This document shows, piece by piece, positions 33,072 through 46,667 of a DNA stretch of 64,000 bases (the first letter of the stretch is position 1; the number at the start of each line of letters is the position of its first letter). Below the pieces are notes generated by a model. The model was given only the letters and a program-made list of their open reading frames with translations, searched no databases and was not told the DNA's origin. The stretch spans positions 1,364,001-1,428,000 of the forward strand of contig CM074767.1 in assembly GCA_037355855.1 (NCBI GenBank), given 5' to 3'. Both the position numbers and the translations under genes were made by a program. The stretch is from Pseudo-nitzschia pungens (Eukaryota; Bacillariophyta; Bacillariophyceae; Bacillariales; Bacillariaceae).

Positions 33072-36000
33072 TATTAGTGTTTCTCTTTCGTTGTTCCGGT
33101 CGGCGGCGTAGCACTTCGTTTCTTTCGGTTGAGAGTAACAAGATGGTGGAACGTGGGTTGTTACTCAATGATGGATGATTTGATGAGGTGGGTTACGAGT
33201 GCGAGCTTGAATTGGCACAAGTATAGTGGGGGTCGTGGACCGCGCAATAAATTCTAATGAAGTGAATTGGGATGAGTTTGCAACATGCAACTGACAACCA
33301 CAAACGACATAAAAACCGACGAGGATTTTTTTCCTTGGAGGCGGGGCCGGTCTGTTTCACAAACTTTCCGCTATTAATTATCGTACGCTTTCACTGCACA
33401 CATAATGGAATCCTTGAGTCGACGCTCATAACTGAACTTGAGATGCGACCAAAAAAAAGTGCAAGGCACAAAAAATCCAATTATTCTTATCTTGGATTCG
33501 GTCATTATTGAAATTAAATTATGTCTCTTCAATCGTGCAGGAGGCAGTATCGTTCACATTTTGGCGAGTTCGATGGTCGTTCTCTCGCGATGATTCTTTT
33601 TGCCGGTTCAATACTCCCGTACATAGACACTGCCCGTGGAGAAACAAAATCAACAATACTAGAAGTAGTAGGTCCTATGACCTGGTACTCAAAGACTTTC
33701 TTGTCACTTCACCGGCTTCATAATTGGTTGTTTGATAAAGTGAGTCGGAATGAGTCCCTTTGCTGTGTGGAATGGAATGAGGGGGATACTCCTGCAAACA
33801 ACAGCACCAGCAGGAACACCGATGGAACAACAATGGTGGGGGATGAAGGAACAAGCAAGAAGAAGAATGATTACTACTCACTCCTTCTTGTTCAGCACCC
33901 AATCATACTATGATCTCCTTCAATTAAAATAAAAGGAGTATAAAAAACTACTCATAATAAAGTTAGTAGCTTCTTACATCTGCTGTTCTGCAATTGGAAA
34001 GCAACCTTGACTTGTGCTAGTAGTAGTAACTGCAAAGTTGTGCACCTCTTTTATTATTCTACCACCAGCACCACCACTAGCACTGCTGCTCTTTGTTCCA
34101 GCAGGCCTCCTTTCTCTTCTTTTTGTTATTGTAGGTGGTATGTTGACTGCTTCAACCTATTGCTAGAACTAGTAGCTAGTACACCTCAATGAATTAGTAC
34201 TTTGGCACCAAGTACTACTAGTACTAGTAGTAATTCCTTCACCACTACAATTCTGAAAAAGTCTAGAAAATGTGTGCCATAATTTGTCAATTTGAATGAG
34301 AGTTGAATCATCACCGGACTGAGTAATTTAGCTATACCTTTGGTGCACCTTTGGTGGTTAAACTTACTTTTAAATAGTACTAAGTGTATTAGTAATTTAC
34401 CGATGGATAGTGATGATTCCTGTGCTGATGTACCGGTAATTTACTACCGTAGTAGTTGTTCTATTACCTGCTATTTCACGACTTTTCTGGCATTTTCAAT
34501 TCCGTGTTCGAAGTCACTTAGTACTACTACGAGTACATTAGTAGTAAGAGTACATCTCATCGTACTAGCGTTCTCATAGTAAGGTTACTTGTACGCAAAG
34601 GGATGACAACTTCAAACTTGCGCAATACTGATACCGTCTAGTATCTTACATGTACTGTACGACATCGTCACGAAGGTCGGAAGAATTATTGTTGCTTTTC
34701 TTTCCCATTGCGTTTCGAATTGGATTACTCGTACGGACGCATACGCGCAATTACTTGCACTGGTAAATAACCGCAGCAGGAGCGAGTCAGTCAGTCCAAA
34801 CAATCACCATCACATCACCACGCCTTGCTTCACAGCATGCCAAAACATTCTGAAGTTTGAATCTCGGGAAAGAATTTTCTTTCTTTTTCTCTCCCAAATT
34901 CAGTTCAAAATCTCTCAATCGAATTCAACAAATCAACAAGCTTTCCGTTCGACAGTCCCGGGGCCTTTGCACGGCATCCCCCCAGCCTCTTTCGTTCTTA
35001 CGTACGTACGTACGTACTCCTAGTAAGGTTATCATACGCTAATATCTGCCTTTTACTACGTATTCATTCTCAGGCTGACACACGGACTGACTTTGGATGA
35101 GTCAGGGATGAGTAAGGTTTATCCAGTGTGCTAACTTAAAAGATTACTTACCACTTTCCCGGGGTGACGGTAACTTACTGGTAACCTTACCTGTATCTTG
35201 CCCTACCGGTATCGGCGGCCGGGGTATTGGAAGTGGTAACTTAACCTTACGGGTGTCGGGTGGATCAACAATTTTTTTTGTCAATCCACAATTCTTTTTT
35301 GGTGAAACGACAATGCACGACTCAACATTTCGTGACTCACTCTATTAATCGTGACTGACTCCGAACTTTCCCTTCGACGCTTTTGCGTGCTCAAGATTAT
35401 GAGTGCGAGTACGTTTACGAGTAAGGTTACTGCTACTGTACGGTCACAAGTAAGTACTGCATGAACAGCAATGCGTAATAGTCGTAGACGTAGTTCAACG
35501 TGAATGTGGCTCCAACAATCGGATGGTTTTTCAGTCATACAGGTAAGGTTTTTACTCAAATACCCAGTGAGGGTCAGTGTACCGGTTCACGTACAATCCT
35601 ACGTGGTCGTAGTACCGAAATCCGAAACGAACTCGTCTATTACTACGTACTCAGTAAGATTTAAACAACACAACATTCCGTCGGCCTTTTCAGATTTTCC
35701 CTGGAATGTCTCGGAATCTCAAAAATCGTACAATTACATACCGTAAGTTACCGTAATTACTAACTACATGCAGTTCGCGTCCGATAAGCATGCGCAAGAT
35801 CTTCTGCTTCTACTACCAGTGGTAGGATGCGCAACAAGATATGATGTGCTGCATCACGCTACCGCACACTACATTTACAGCTTCTCAGAAGCACCGCGAA
35901 GAACGGTTCCTATTCCTACTGCACAAGCAAGTCGGAGAAGACAGGAAAAGACCACTGCAATGCAGAATTTCGACCACACTCATCAACGGAGAGATCCGGC

Positions 36001-36365
36001 TTTTGGAAAGAATCACCTCATGGTAATTACTACTAGTAACGGCTATCTGTTCCGTACAGGATGTTGTATTGCGATGGCCTTTCGGATCCAAAGGGATGAG
36101 AGAATCCATCCACCAATCTAGTATGCATATATGCATGCATTGCGTTTGTCCACAGTCTTTGTTTCAATCTCAAAAAAGAAATGAACACAAACCAAACTAT
36201 CACCATCCACCTTCCTGCCACTTCACAAAACATACTCGTGCCATTGGAAATCAAGTCTTGCACAATTCCTCCAACTAGTACATCGCAATCCGGTCCATTC
36301 CTATTGCTTCTGTGTCTGCAACAACAACAACAACAACAACAACAACAACCACCAACAACGCAACC
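33072..36365. other. Long divergent intergenic region with CTAG-rich island
   Basis: 3.3 kb between two divergent genes. An open frame at 33521-33913 has no recognisable feature and is not called. From about 33990 to 34560 the DNA is rich in TAGTAGTA/TACTAGTA words. From 34575 on the gap words dominate: AGTAAGGTTAC at about 34578-34588, (ACGT)n palindrome at 35000-35017, GGTAACCTTACC at about 35180-35191 and GAGTAAGGTTAC at about 35419-35430. A (CAA)10 repeat at 36319-36349 lies in the leader of the next gene. Confidence 0.5.
36319..36349 (+). repeat. (CAA)n microsatellite in a 5' leader
   Basis: About ten CAA units end 16 bases before ATG 36366. In frame with the following gene they would read as poly-Thr, but the well-placed ATG after them makes a leader position more likely. 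Confidence 0.75.
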
Positions 36366-39300
36366 ATGACGGAAGTGCTCAAGCCTCATCACACCCAGAA
36401 CCCAACCACCGGAAACAACGAGACCTACAAGTTCCCAACGTCACCGTTTCCCGCACGCTCGAAACCGAAACCGAAACAACCAAACAATACCAATGCCAAT
36501 ACCAATACCAATACCAATACCGATCCAAAGACAAAGACAAAGACAAAATCAAAACCAAAGACAAAGACAAAATCCCGCAAAGACGGGGGACGAACGAAAG
36601 CTCCGGTCGATCCCGGTGGCCATGTCCCGGGCGAAACACACCAAGAATCTGCGATTGCCAGGGGCCGTCGTGCTGGCAAAGGAGGCGTTGACCCTCCCTC
36701 CCTCGCCTGCGTTTCCGGAGCGGCGGTTTCCTCTCCCGGAGATCCCTCGACTCGTCGCCCCACCACTACCACCAGTAGCACCACCACCACCAGCAGAAGC
36801 AGCAGACTCCAGGTGCTGGAGAAACAAGCCCGCACCTTTTTCCGGCTGGCCAAGGTCTGCGACCGCAAGGAGACACACCCGGGAAGACCATCAACTATCC
36901 CCGGCGAGGTCCACAACCAAAGCCGCCACAGCTACAGCCATCGAAGTTCGCGTTCCCGCAGATCCAGATCCTCCGGCATTTTCTTTTTCAGGGTCTACCG
37001 GAACGTCTTTTCCGGATCCGAAACGATCGATTCCATGCTCCGTTCCGGCCTCGTCGAGTCGCGGGACGAGGCGGTCCGCCTGGGAAACGAGCTGGCCCAC
37101 GAGTTGAATCTCTTTTCCAACGCCAATCCGCTCCCCAGCGAAACCCTCGCCAACTCGGCGGCCGCCCGGGCCTTGCTGCTGGGAATCGGCGGCGGCGGCA
37201 GCAGCAATGGCAATGGCGGTGTGGCCAACGACGCGGCGGTCTGCAATGGTGGCAGCGGCAGCGACGCCCCGGTCCCATCCCAGGTGGCGCTCTTTATCGA
37301 CAACGCCAACGCGTTTTATCGCTTCGGCCCGGGCATCCTGCGCGTTCTCGACAAGCTCGACGACAGCGATCGGATCGAAGACGAACCCATCGAAGGTGCA
37401 GAGGACGATGACGATGACGAGGACAACGAGCCACGTTCCTCGTTTCCGACTTCACCGAGAGCCCACAAGAGGAGGTCGACCGGAACCACCCTGTCGACTG
37501 CTGCTACCGAGGACACGAGTTTTGGAAGCAGCAGCAGCAGCGATAGCAGCAACAGCGGTAGTAGCAGCAACAGCAACAGCAATAGCAACAACAGCAACAG
37601 CAATAGCAACAACAACAACAGCAACAAGAATGGCAGCAAAAAGGGCAAAACGAAACGGACCAAGCGGGACACGCAGGGCAGTGGCGGAAGCAAACGGGGC
37701 ACGACTCTTGCCAGCCAGAGCCAGAGCCCGACCCGGCACCCCCCTCGGAGCCCCGTCCGGACCCCCACGAAACAAAAGGTGGTCCTCGAGGATCTTTTTG
37801 CGGTGTCGTCCTCCTCACCGAAACCATCCGTGGTGGCAACGGCAACAGCGACAGCGACAGCAACATCGACAGCAACATCGAACCACGAATCGTCGCCCGG
37901 TCCGTCCGGAGGGTCCGAGAGTCCGCGACGAAAATCGGGCGCCAAGAAGAGCCGACGGAAATCCGAAGCGGGGGGGGCGGTCCTTTCGCCCCGGTCGAAC
38001 CCGAGGGGCGCCACAAGCAAGAGCCGGAGGAAATCGGAACCGGGAGTCCTTCCCTCGCGCGCGTCGCCCGGGCGCGAGGGCATCCTTCTGTCTCCCAACC
38101 CCCCGAAAAACGAGGACGACGAAACCAACGACAAGGGAGCCCGCGGGAAATCGTACGGCGGCGGGGTCCTGCCGTCCATCTCGCCCAGGTCCGGAGCGAG
38201 GGGTGCCGTCAAGAGCCGAACCGCCGCGAGGATGTCGGAGAGCGGAGTCCTTCCGCCCTGCGTCTCGCTCGTGGGCGCACCCAACGAAATCCACGAAAGC
38301 ACCGTGCACGAGAGAACCGGGTCCCCGAGCACCAGCCCGGTCCGGACCCCGGGTTCGGACGAGAGCAAATCCACCAAGGTCGGGGTCGAGAGCAGTGGCG
38401 GTGGCGGTGGCAGTGGCAGTCCCGTGACCAGGGAACGATTGGTGGCTTCGATCCAAAAACGATTGACGACGAATCACGCCAAGAAGCAGCTCGTCTCGTA
38501 CGAACTGCTGATGGGTGAACTCCGGACCAAGCTTTCCAAGCTGTACACGGGGGATCACACAATCGTCGAAGCGATTGGAAGATCGAATCGTGCGGCGGCC
38601 GAAACCAATGGCGGGGAAGGGAACAACGAATGCCTTGTCGGGAGTAGTAGCAACGGCACCAGCAACAGCAACAGCATCAGCAACAGCAACGGCACCGGCA
38701 CCGGCACCGGGAGCAACAACCAAGACGATGACTTTTTCACGGGCCCCGACTCCCTGGACGACATCATCACGAGCAGCGCTATCTTGCCCAGCACCGGAGA
38801 CGACGAGGCTTCCGTATGGACCGAATTCATCATGGGGAAAGCGGCCGCAGCCGCGGCAAAAGCGAAGGAAGCGAACCAAGCGAGAGAGTCTCCGAGACCC
38901 GAAACGCCCAGGTCGTCCAGAGCAAGCAGCGCCACCAAAAAGAAAAAGAAGAATCAAACAACAACAACAACAGCAGCAACAACAGGAACAAAACTGCCCA
39001 TGATTCCGCTCTTGGACGAGGAGAACGCAAGAAAGAAACCGTCCCAACCAAAGGAGTCGAAATCCTCCAAAGCCAAGACCAAAAAGAAGAAAAAGACAAG
39101 GGCCGAAGCGATTCCCGGTGTGGCCAAAGGGGGCGAAACAGAGATGGATCGAGAAACGAACCGGAACACCAAGGGGATTGGGACACCCCGAAGAAAAAAC
39201 AGAGACGACTCGGGCGGAGACACGCAAAACAGACGAGTCCAAGTCTCCGAAACCCACGACCCCAAAGAAGAAAAAGAAGAAAAAGACAAAAACTCCCGCG

Positions 39301-41508
39301 ACCAAGACCGAGAACGAGACCCCGTCGGAGACCGAGCGGAGCAAAAAAGGAAACAATCGAAGCTGGAATTCACCAGCTCCTCTCGATAGTTCCAGCGGAA
39401 CCAGCGGTGGAGTTGAAACGGAGAAGAGCCAAGCTCCCAACAGCAGCGAAGAAATTGATCTGTCCGCTTGGGCGATGAACAACCGCAAGAACGAAATGGA
39501 ATGGAACCATCGTGATCGCCGAGAGACCTGCCCTGATCGCAAGGAATTTTCGGACACGACCAATGCCACGGATGACATCGAAATCATGCTGGAACGAGAA
39601 CAAGAGAGGGAGCGGCAATCCTTTCACAACCGACACCGAGGAGATGCCGCCCCTGCGAAGAAACCCAACAAGAACAAACAAACCACTCCGAAAGGAACAG
39701 CGGCTCGCAACGAGTCCACTTCTTCTGCTCCTAGTGAAACGAGCACCGATTCTATTCTCGGAAGCTTCCGATCCTGTACGACCAAGGATTCGAACGATCT
39801 GGCGAGGGTTCGGTTGAATCATTGTCGAAACACTCCCCGAAAAATTCCGAGTCTTTTGGGCGATGACAAAGAAAACGAGGAGGACGGGGAACTAGTGTAC
39901 CGAGAGCATTATGTCATTGATGAGTTTGGGATGGAAACAGATGATGGCAACACCGACTTGGGTGTTGCAATTCCAGTCGAGAAACACCGAAATGAAAGCG
40001 AGCCAGAGACAGAGAAAGATTGTCCCGACGGAGAAGGGCGTGTCGTCGGCGAATCACCTTCTCCTCTCTTCTCACAGTCGAGTTCTCACAGCGAACGCAC
40101 CAGTAGTTTTGCCGAGAGCAGCAGCAGCAGCAGCAGCAGTGGTATTATGGAGGCAATCGAGAAGGACCAATTCTACAGATTGGCGCAATGCGGAGATGAA
40201 ATCCGAGCTATGCTTCCACCAAAACGAAAAAAGACGGAAGCATTGCCACAGGCTTCAGAGCCATCGCTTCCACCTCTTGATGACATCGAAAGCGACGAAG
40301 ATGTTGCAGACGATCGGACTGAGAGTCATTACATAAGCTGCAACTATAGCTATCAGGAAAGCGACGACGAATTTGACGACGAGGAGAACGATGACGACAT
40401 TGACAGTGACGACGAGAGCTACATGGAGTTGACAGTCTCCGATGCAGGAACCATTTACGAAGAAATAGAAGAAGAAGTAGTATTGGAAGAAGAAGTTATC
40501 GTGAGTGATGAACAAAGCTATTACGAGGAAGTCACTGTTGTATCAGAAATGGAGCCTTCATTCAAAGCAAACAAAGCCTCAAGCACCCCCGATCTGAATG
40601 CCAATGTGGGTATCGATATGACACTGCCCCCAAGACGCCGAATATCCAGGCTTCAATCTGCTCGATATCTGCCTCCTGTGCCTGAAGTGGGACCTGAAAT
40701 GGAATCAGACCCAGGACCCGTGCGACAACCGCCCAAGCGCAAAAATTCTGTGTACGTCGAGATCCATTCAATGCCTGACGACGATGATATGACTCAGATC
40801 ACAATGGACGATGGTTGCTTTTTAAATTCAAGCTTGAGCTCCAACAGTTTGAATATCATTCCCGAAGATGACTATACTATCAATAATGGCGGCAACTCCT
40901 TTAACAGCTATTTGTATCCATTGGAAGAAGAACAGGACGTCGATCAGGATTGTGATACAACCGGCAGTCCATGCGGGGACAATAACAAAACGGACACCAC
41001 CATGAACACTGAGTTGTTCTCGTCGGACTATACAACCCCGAGACACAAGACTAGGTTTCCGGAAGAGGCGCAAAGAGTACTAAAAAAACGGCTGTCTTCT
41101 TCTACTCCGGGCAGTAGTGTGCTCCCTACGGAAACTTCGCGCGATCAGATTGACAAAACAATGTGGCAAGATTTGGTGAGCCCTGATACAACCGTGGTAT
41201 TGGAAGCCTTAAAAGTACTGCACGTACTTGTATCCACGGAAGTTCAAAGCCGCTCCTACTTGTTGAGACATGGTGGAGTGATGGCCATCATCAAAACAAT
41301 GGAGAAAAGGCTCGAGGTGGAAGCTGCTCAGTTTCTCTGTTGTAGCATCTTATCGTTCCTAGCATCTTTGGACAGTGAAATCAGCCTCACCATTTTCGAG
41401 AGAAATGGAATTTCCTTGGTTGAAGATTCGTTAAAGAAACATTCCAACAGTCGTCGATTGAAAAAAATGGGAAATTCTCTCCTAGAAATGTTATCGAGTC
41501 ATTCATAG
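36366..41508 (+). CDS. Very large DEP-domain protein with C-terminal ARM-like helices, one frame break
   Basis: From ATG 36366 (MTEVLKPHHTQNP) the frame runs to a stop at 39389. A second frame that overlaps it continues to 41508. Moving from one to the other costs one base and is natural in the A6 run near 39190: with five As, TPRRK continues as TETTRAETRKTDESKSPK. The joined protein would be about 1713 residues. A Lys/Thr/Asn-rich start is followed at about 210-255 by VFSGSETIDSMLRSGLVES then RDEAVRLGNELAHEL, a DEP fold, which usually recruits signalling proteins to membranes. Long Ser/Asn/Arg-rich disorder follows, with repeats of KSRRKSE and GVLP. After that come acidic stretches, and the last 120 residues (VLEALKVLHVLVSTEV, LRHGGVMAIIKTMEKR) look like armadillo helices. 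Function unknown. Confidence 0.65.
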
Positions 41509-42641
41509 GGATCTCAATCCTTTTAGGCAAAAACTTCATCGTAATACAGCTTCGTTGATATCCCATTCCCAGGTTCCATGCGGACATTCATTACTGACTT
41601 CCGAGATGTACACTGCGGCAATTCTAAAAAAATCAAGGATAAAAAGTAAACTAAATACGACGCGTATATAAAGTGACGATTTTCGAACTCAAGTATACAT
41701 GGATGAAATACAATCGTGCACGTAGTCGACCCCGCATGCTATTATTGATCGCAAAAGGAAAAAACGGAAAAGCCGTCACGAAATCATGGGGCACTCGTTT
41801 ATCCGACGGACCTGACGGATATGCTCCAGAGGTTTATGCCTACTGAGCCAATAGCTGTTCCGCGTATACGTACCAGACTCTACACAGTCCATACCTCGTT
41901 GAGTCCAGTACATCTTGCTAAGGGAGCTGATGACAACCGATGAAGATTGTGCAGTGTTGTATCCCTGGTGTAGGAGAAAAGATTTCCTTCGTCATGACTC
42001 TCAATCTATTGGTGCTCTAAAACAAGGCAATCCAGTGCTGCGTGTGCGTTAGATACGGGTTGCCATTGGTCTAGTATTACGTGGGTAGAAGGCACGAGCA
42101 CCAGCACCTCCGTCACCTCCAGACAATTGAAAGTATTACGAAGTACCGTACGTGTACAAAAAGTACAGCAATATATTTTTTTTGGGTCATGACTATGTAC
42201 GTACAAGTACTCGTACTTGTAATGCATGCTGTATATCGTACTTCGTCCGAAACATAGATCGTGCATGCGAATTGATAGGCTCCCCCGGCGTCTTTTAAAT
42301 TGCGCGCCGGAGATTAATCGTTCGTTTTCCTCGCACATCCTTAGTATTGGCGATTTTAAAAGAAAAGTACTTTTCAGATATCGCCAAACTCAAAAGCATC
42401 ACAGAAAATATGAAGCCGAAGACGAATTCTTATTTTAATGGTGACATACAAGGCGCCCTATTTCATTACGTACCCCAATTTTGAAAGATCCAATGTCAAT
42501 CCTCGTCTATCAAACTCTCGACTTTCTACCCTAAGGCACGTCGAACTAACAAACCACTCAGTTGCGATCTGATTTCACTCAACTCCGCTAAGAATACTGT
42601 GAACAGTTGTACATACAAAAGAATCGGCAAGAGATATAACA
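41509..42641. other. Gap upstream of the Pro-rich secreted protein
   Basis: No gene seen. GTAC-rich words cluster at 42145-42245. Confidence 0.5.
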
Positions 42642-45194
42642 ATGAGGTTCAGGACCTTTGTGCTGGCTAACTTCAATGCCTTGGTTGTCCTGGGTCTCTT
42701 CGACGGCTTCGACTTTTGCGAAGGAACTGGGAAAGTTGAGGATGCGAACAAAAGGACGGTACATAACTTTTCAACGATTCTTTCAGGAGCATCAGCAATG
42801 CATCCTGCATCAGCACCAGTTAGCAAACCTGCCTCCGCATTTTGGAACGACGTTATTGACGATGAACTCGACACAACATTGGCAATGCATTATGCATCAG
42901 CACCAGTAAGCAAACCTGCCACAGCATATTGGAGCGACGTCATGGGTGATGGAGTTGACACAAAGCCGGCAACAAATCATGCATCAGCACCAGTAAGCAA
43001 ACCTTCCACAGCATATTGGAGCAATGTTATGGGTGATGGAGTTGACACAACAAAGATGGCAAGACGCGACAAACCACCAACATTTTCTCCCGTTTCTCCA
43101 CCAACATATTCCCCGGTTCCTCCACCAACATATTCCCCGGTTCCTCCACCAACGTATTCTCCGAGTCCTCCACCAACGTATTCTCCGAGTCCTCCACCAA
43201 CGTATTCTCCGAGTCCTCCACCAACAAATTCCCCGGTTCCTCCACCAACGAATTCGCCCGTTCCTCCACCAACATATTCCCCGGTTCCTCCACCAACGAA
43301 TTCGCCCGTTCCTCCACCAACATATTCCCCGGTTCCTCCACCAACGAATTCGCCCGTTCCTCCACCAACAAATTCCCCGGTTCCTCCACCAACGTATTCT
43401 CCAAGTCCTCCACCAACGTATTCTCCGAGTCCTCCACCAACAAATTCCCCGGTTCCTCCACCAACGAATTCGCCCGTTCCTCCACCAACGAATCCACCTT
43501 ATCCACAGACACCATTTCCAACTAGACCATACGTGCCGACTATGATGCCTACCACCGAATACCCCACAAGAAAACCAACTCTTTACCCAACTCCATATCC
43601 AACAAAGGCACCGACGCCGCAACCAACTCCATACCCGACAAACAACCCGACCGAAAAGCCTACCCCATATCCCACGGAGGTACCAACACGAAAGCCTACG
43701 CCATACCCAACGTTCAACCCAACTCTGCAACCAACACACAAACCAACGCCGATGCCCACGAATGAACCGACTTACCGGCCGACATACAAGCCCACGAATA
43801 AACCAACACCGGAGCCGTCGAGAAGGCCAACGGCGATCCCAACTCACAAACCAACACCAAGACCTTCCAATAGCCCAACGGAGCACCCCACACTGGCACC
43901 ATCTCCTTACCCGAGCCGGAAACCAACACTGCAACCTACCCCGTATCCGACATTTCACCCAACTTTCAAGCCAACGCCTAGGCCAAGTCCGGGACCAACC
44001 ATGAAGCCAACACATATGCCTACTCCGCAGCCATCAAGAAGACCGACAGAGATGCCTACTCCTTATCCTACATTTCCACCGACTAAGATGCCAACCCCGT
44101 ACCCAACGTTCAAACCAACTTTAGGGCCGACGAAACATCCAACACCAATCCCAACGATGACCCCTACGATACCGCCTACTCCTTATCCGACTTACAAACC
44201 GACATTTAAACCTACTCCATACCCGACCTTCAAACCAACTTTGAAACCAACGAATTATCCGAGTCGGTTTCCGACTCCTTATCCGACGCGGGAACCAACT
44301 TTGCATCCAACTCAGTACCCAACCTACAAACCAACACCTTATCCAACTGATAGGAGGCCTACACCATATCCAACAAGATACCCAACACCATATCCCACCG
44401 ATTCCAAACCTACCCTGTATCCAACCAAATACTCAACTTACCAGCCGTACTATTATGATCCTCAACCTTACTATCCTCCGCCGAACCCTCCGCCTTACAA
44501 CGGACACAATCCGTATCATGAACCAGAACGACCTCCAACACCATATCCGACTGAAAGAAAACCTACGCAGTATCCAACGGAAGCGCCATTGCCGACGCCG
44601 TATCCGACTTTTCAACCGTACCGGTATATAGCTCAACCCTATTTTGCTCCGCGAAAAGAAAATTCTGGTGTTCCAGAACGACTGCCAACACCACATCCTA
44701 CTGAAAAGAAGCCAGCACAGTATCCAACGGATCCACTCGGACCTAATCCACATGGCACTCCTGTTGATCCGTCTTACAACGCGAGAGCAAAGCAAGGAAA
44801 TCCTCGCCCCACACCATTCCCGACAGATCGACCTACTCCAATTCCTTCTCCTCGCCCCACACCACTACCCACTCCTCATCCCACGCAAAAGCTTACTCTG
44901 AGTGCAGAACTCAATACAGAACCAACATATTCGACTCAAGGGAATGAGGAGGGATTTGAAAGTATGTTTGCACGAGCAGACGGTAGCGGGGATGCTAAGC
45001 TTGACTCTGTCGTTGAGGAAGAGGATAAATTTGCTGCCGAAGGTTTCAATCCAAGGGCGAGCAAAGAAAAGAGAAAACCAATAGGAGGAAGGTCATTACG
45101 AGGAATAAGTCCAACGGATATATTGGTTGAAACATCACGCAACATTCCATTGCGTCAAAGTACAGACAGCTCCTTGAATATCAAGACATTATAG
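42642..45194 (+). CDS. Secreted extensin-like / PT-repeat protein
   Basis: A single exon of 850 residues with an N-terminal hydrophobic signal ([20 protein letters not shown]). Region 1, about 50-145: three copies of a 29-residue repeat [16 protein letters not shown]. Region 2, 43087-43494: seventeen tandem 24-base units encoding SP(V/S)PPPT(Y/N), close to the SPPPP motif of plant extensins, with alternating Tyr and Asn. Region 3, about 295-650: dozens of PTPYPT-x-KPT units with period about 12. The C-terminal ~130 residues are less repetitive and acidic, then basic. No membrane anchor. Such Pro/Thr/Tyr arrays suggest a heavily hydroxylated and glycosylated extracellular or frustule-associated protein, possibly cross-linked through Tyr; this is inference from composition. 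Antisense frames open here are by-products of the repeats. Confidence 0.82.
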   Translation: MRFRTFVLANFNALVVLGLFDGFDFCEGTGKVEDANKRTVHNFSTILSGASAMHPASAPVSKPASAFWNDVIDDELDTTLAMHYASAPVSKPATAYWSDVMGDGVDTKPATNHASAPVSKPSTAYWSNVMGDGVDTTKMARRDKPPTFSPVSPPTYSPVPPPTYSPVPPPTYSPSPPPTYSPSPPPTYSPSPPPTNSPVPPPTNSPVPPPTYSPVPPPTNSPVPPPTYSPVPPPTNSPVPPPTNSPVPPPTYSPSPPPTYSPSPPPTNSPVPPPTNSPVPPPTNPPYPQTPFPTRPYVPTMMPTTEYPTRKPTLYPTPYPTKAPTPQPTPYPTNNPTEKPTPYPTEVPTRKPTPYPTFNPTLQPTHKPTPMPTNEPTYRPTYKPTNKPTPEPSRRPTAIPTHKPTPRPSNSPTEHPTLAPSPYPSRKPTLQPTPYPTFHPTFKPTPRPSPGPTMKPTHMPTPQPSRRPTEMPTPYPTFPPTKMPTPYPTFKPTLGPTKHPTPIPTMTPTIPPTPYPTYKPTFKPTPYPTFKPTLKPTNYPSRFPTPYPTREPTLHPTQYPTYKPTPYPTDRRPTPYPTRYPTPYPTDSKPTLYPTKYSTYQPYYYDPQPYYPPPNPPPYNGHNPYHEPERPPTPYPTERKPTQYPTEAPLPTPYPTFQPYRYIAQPYFAPRKENSGVPERLPTPHPTEKKPAQYPTDPLGPNPHGTPVDPSYNARAKQGNPRPTPFPTDRPTPIPSPRPTPLPTPHPTQKLTLSAELNTEPTYSTQGNEEGFESMFARADGSGDAKLDSVVEEEDKFAAEGFNPRASKEKRKPIGGRSLRGISPTDILVETSRNIPLRQSTDSSLNIKTL
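43087..43494 (+). repeat. 24-bp tandem repeat array, 17 units, coding
   Basis: Units of the type CCTCCACCAACATATTCC plus six bases encode [16 protein letters not shown] or the TN variants. Variant units form blocks (TY-TN alternation in the middle), which points to unequal exchange or slippage in multi-unit steps. Spacing is exact and there are no unique spacers, so it is not a CRISPR array. Confidence 0.9.
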
Positions 45195-46667
45195 TGAAGC
45201 GTCGCAGAAACTCGGAAAAATAATATTGAATGAGTGGGGATAAAAAATTGGCGAAAATCTGTCTCCCAAGGGATAGAGGAGTAGACGTTCGCCTTTTGCT
45301 CAATTCAATCTTCGGTATTCATATATCATAATTAACATATTAAATCCAGAATGTATATTAGAAAACCAATTTCTACTTGTTGCTGTTGCAATCTGCTGTT
45401 TCTCTAAAATTGATGGTGCTGGAAAGCGTGGTCACTACGCACAGCATGTATACTACTAGTACTAGTATGCAATCGGTATTCAATCGCATCAACGAATTAT
45501 CTGTTGTATCATCTTACTGAAATATTACCCCAGCACTGAGACTGAGACAATTCACAAGTAAGGTTAGTGAATTTTTCCTCCTCTGTACATGATTCCTATT
45601 TATTTTTTTTGAAAATGCAGAACCAGCATTTTCATGGATGACGGGATGTGTACCGTACGTAGAAGTGCTCGGAGCCGTACCACAGTGCAGTATTTTGATT
45701 CGTACGGTATTACAGTACGGGACTTGATCTCGTTCGTAAGCTGTAAGTTACAGTAAATGTTACCGGTACCCGTGAAAAACTAAAATGGATCACGTCGGAG
45801 TGACAGATTGTTGCCTCACTATCTGACCAAATACCTCCTCCCAGTAACGGAAACCTCCTCAACGAAAGTTACAACCTATTTGTAAACACTATAAACCGAC
45901 TGTTTGCAACAACTCCAGTTGAAATCGGTGACTTACATCCATAGCTTTGGCCCCCTGTAGTTAGTGGTTTTTTCGAAAAATTGCCAAAAATTGATCCATC
46001 ATGGTAAATGTAGACACTGGTACATTTTCTACACGTGACCATACAATCGAGTGACAGCATCTTGACGTCTGAAAATTGTTGTTCTTTGTATGTATGTACC
46101 ATACGGTATAAATCATAATAATAATATTATTATCATGTTCTTTTTACTGCGCGGCGCGCAAGCTGGAAAACCATGCGTGCAAGCTGGAAAACCATGCCGG
46201 CTCGTTGCTGTTGCTGTCACTCGAAAACACAAAATTTTTGGCCCAATTTCTGTATTCGGGAGCTTACTAAGGGAAGAATAAGCAAAGTTGTTTAAAAGTG
46301 AATATAGAGCATTGTAGAGTAGAGTGTTAGCTAACAGACGATGTCTTTACTTTGAACAGAGGTGGTGTATGCAAGGAGATATTGCAAAAAGCAAAGATGC
46401 TGTCACTCCACTTGATCCATTATGGTAAACGTGATCCATTTTAGTTTTCGACGGGTACGAGTACTGTACGGTAGTTAAAGTTCGAAGTTCCATCAAACAA
46501 CGACGATTCTTCTCAAGATCGCTGAGCGTACATCGTTCTCAGAAAGGAATCAGGATCCTGGATCAATCAATCACTTCGTCTAACAACCAAAATTATCGGG
46601 TGCCGCTGGTAATAGGGCTCACACACTCTTAGAAGCAAACGGCGAACGACAATTCGAAAGCAGGACT
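45195..46667. other. Gap between PT-repeat protein and aldo/keto reductase
   Basis: No gene. It has a CTAG palindrome cluster at about 45453-45470, gap words at 45557-45568 (GTAAGGTTAG) and about 45742-45775, and a tandem pair of an 18-mer CAAGCTGGAAAACCATGC at 46159-46176 and 46180-46197 (period 21). Confidence 0.5.

Noticed and set aside
33521..33913. 130-codon plus-strand frame in the kinase-DEP gap
   Set aside because: Lies at the start of a CTAG-rich island, with no domain, splice context or coding-like composition.
37815..39587. 590-codon minus-strand frame opposite the DEP gene
   Set aside because: Ser/Phe/Cys-rich shadow of the Arg/Lys/Ser repeats on the plus strand.
43087..43494. 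Regularly spaced repeats resembling a CRISPR array
   Set aside because: Units are contiguous, without unique spacers, and encode a periodic peptide in a eukaryotic gene.
42984..44015. Two long minus-strand frames opposite the PT-repeat gene
   Set aside because: The 24-bp repeats keep several frames open; the Trp/Arg-rich and EEPGN-type products are by-products.
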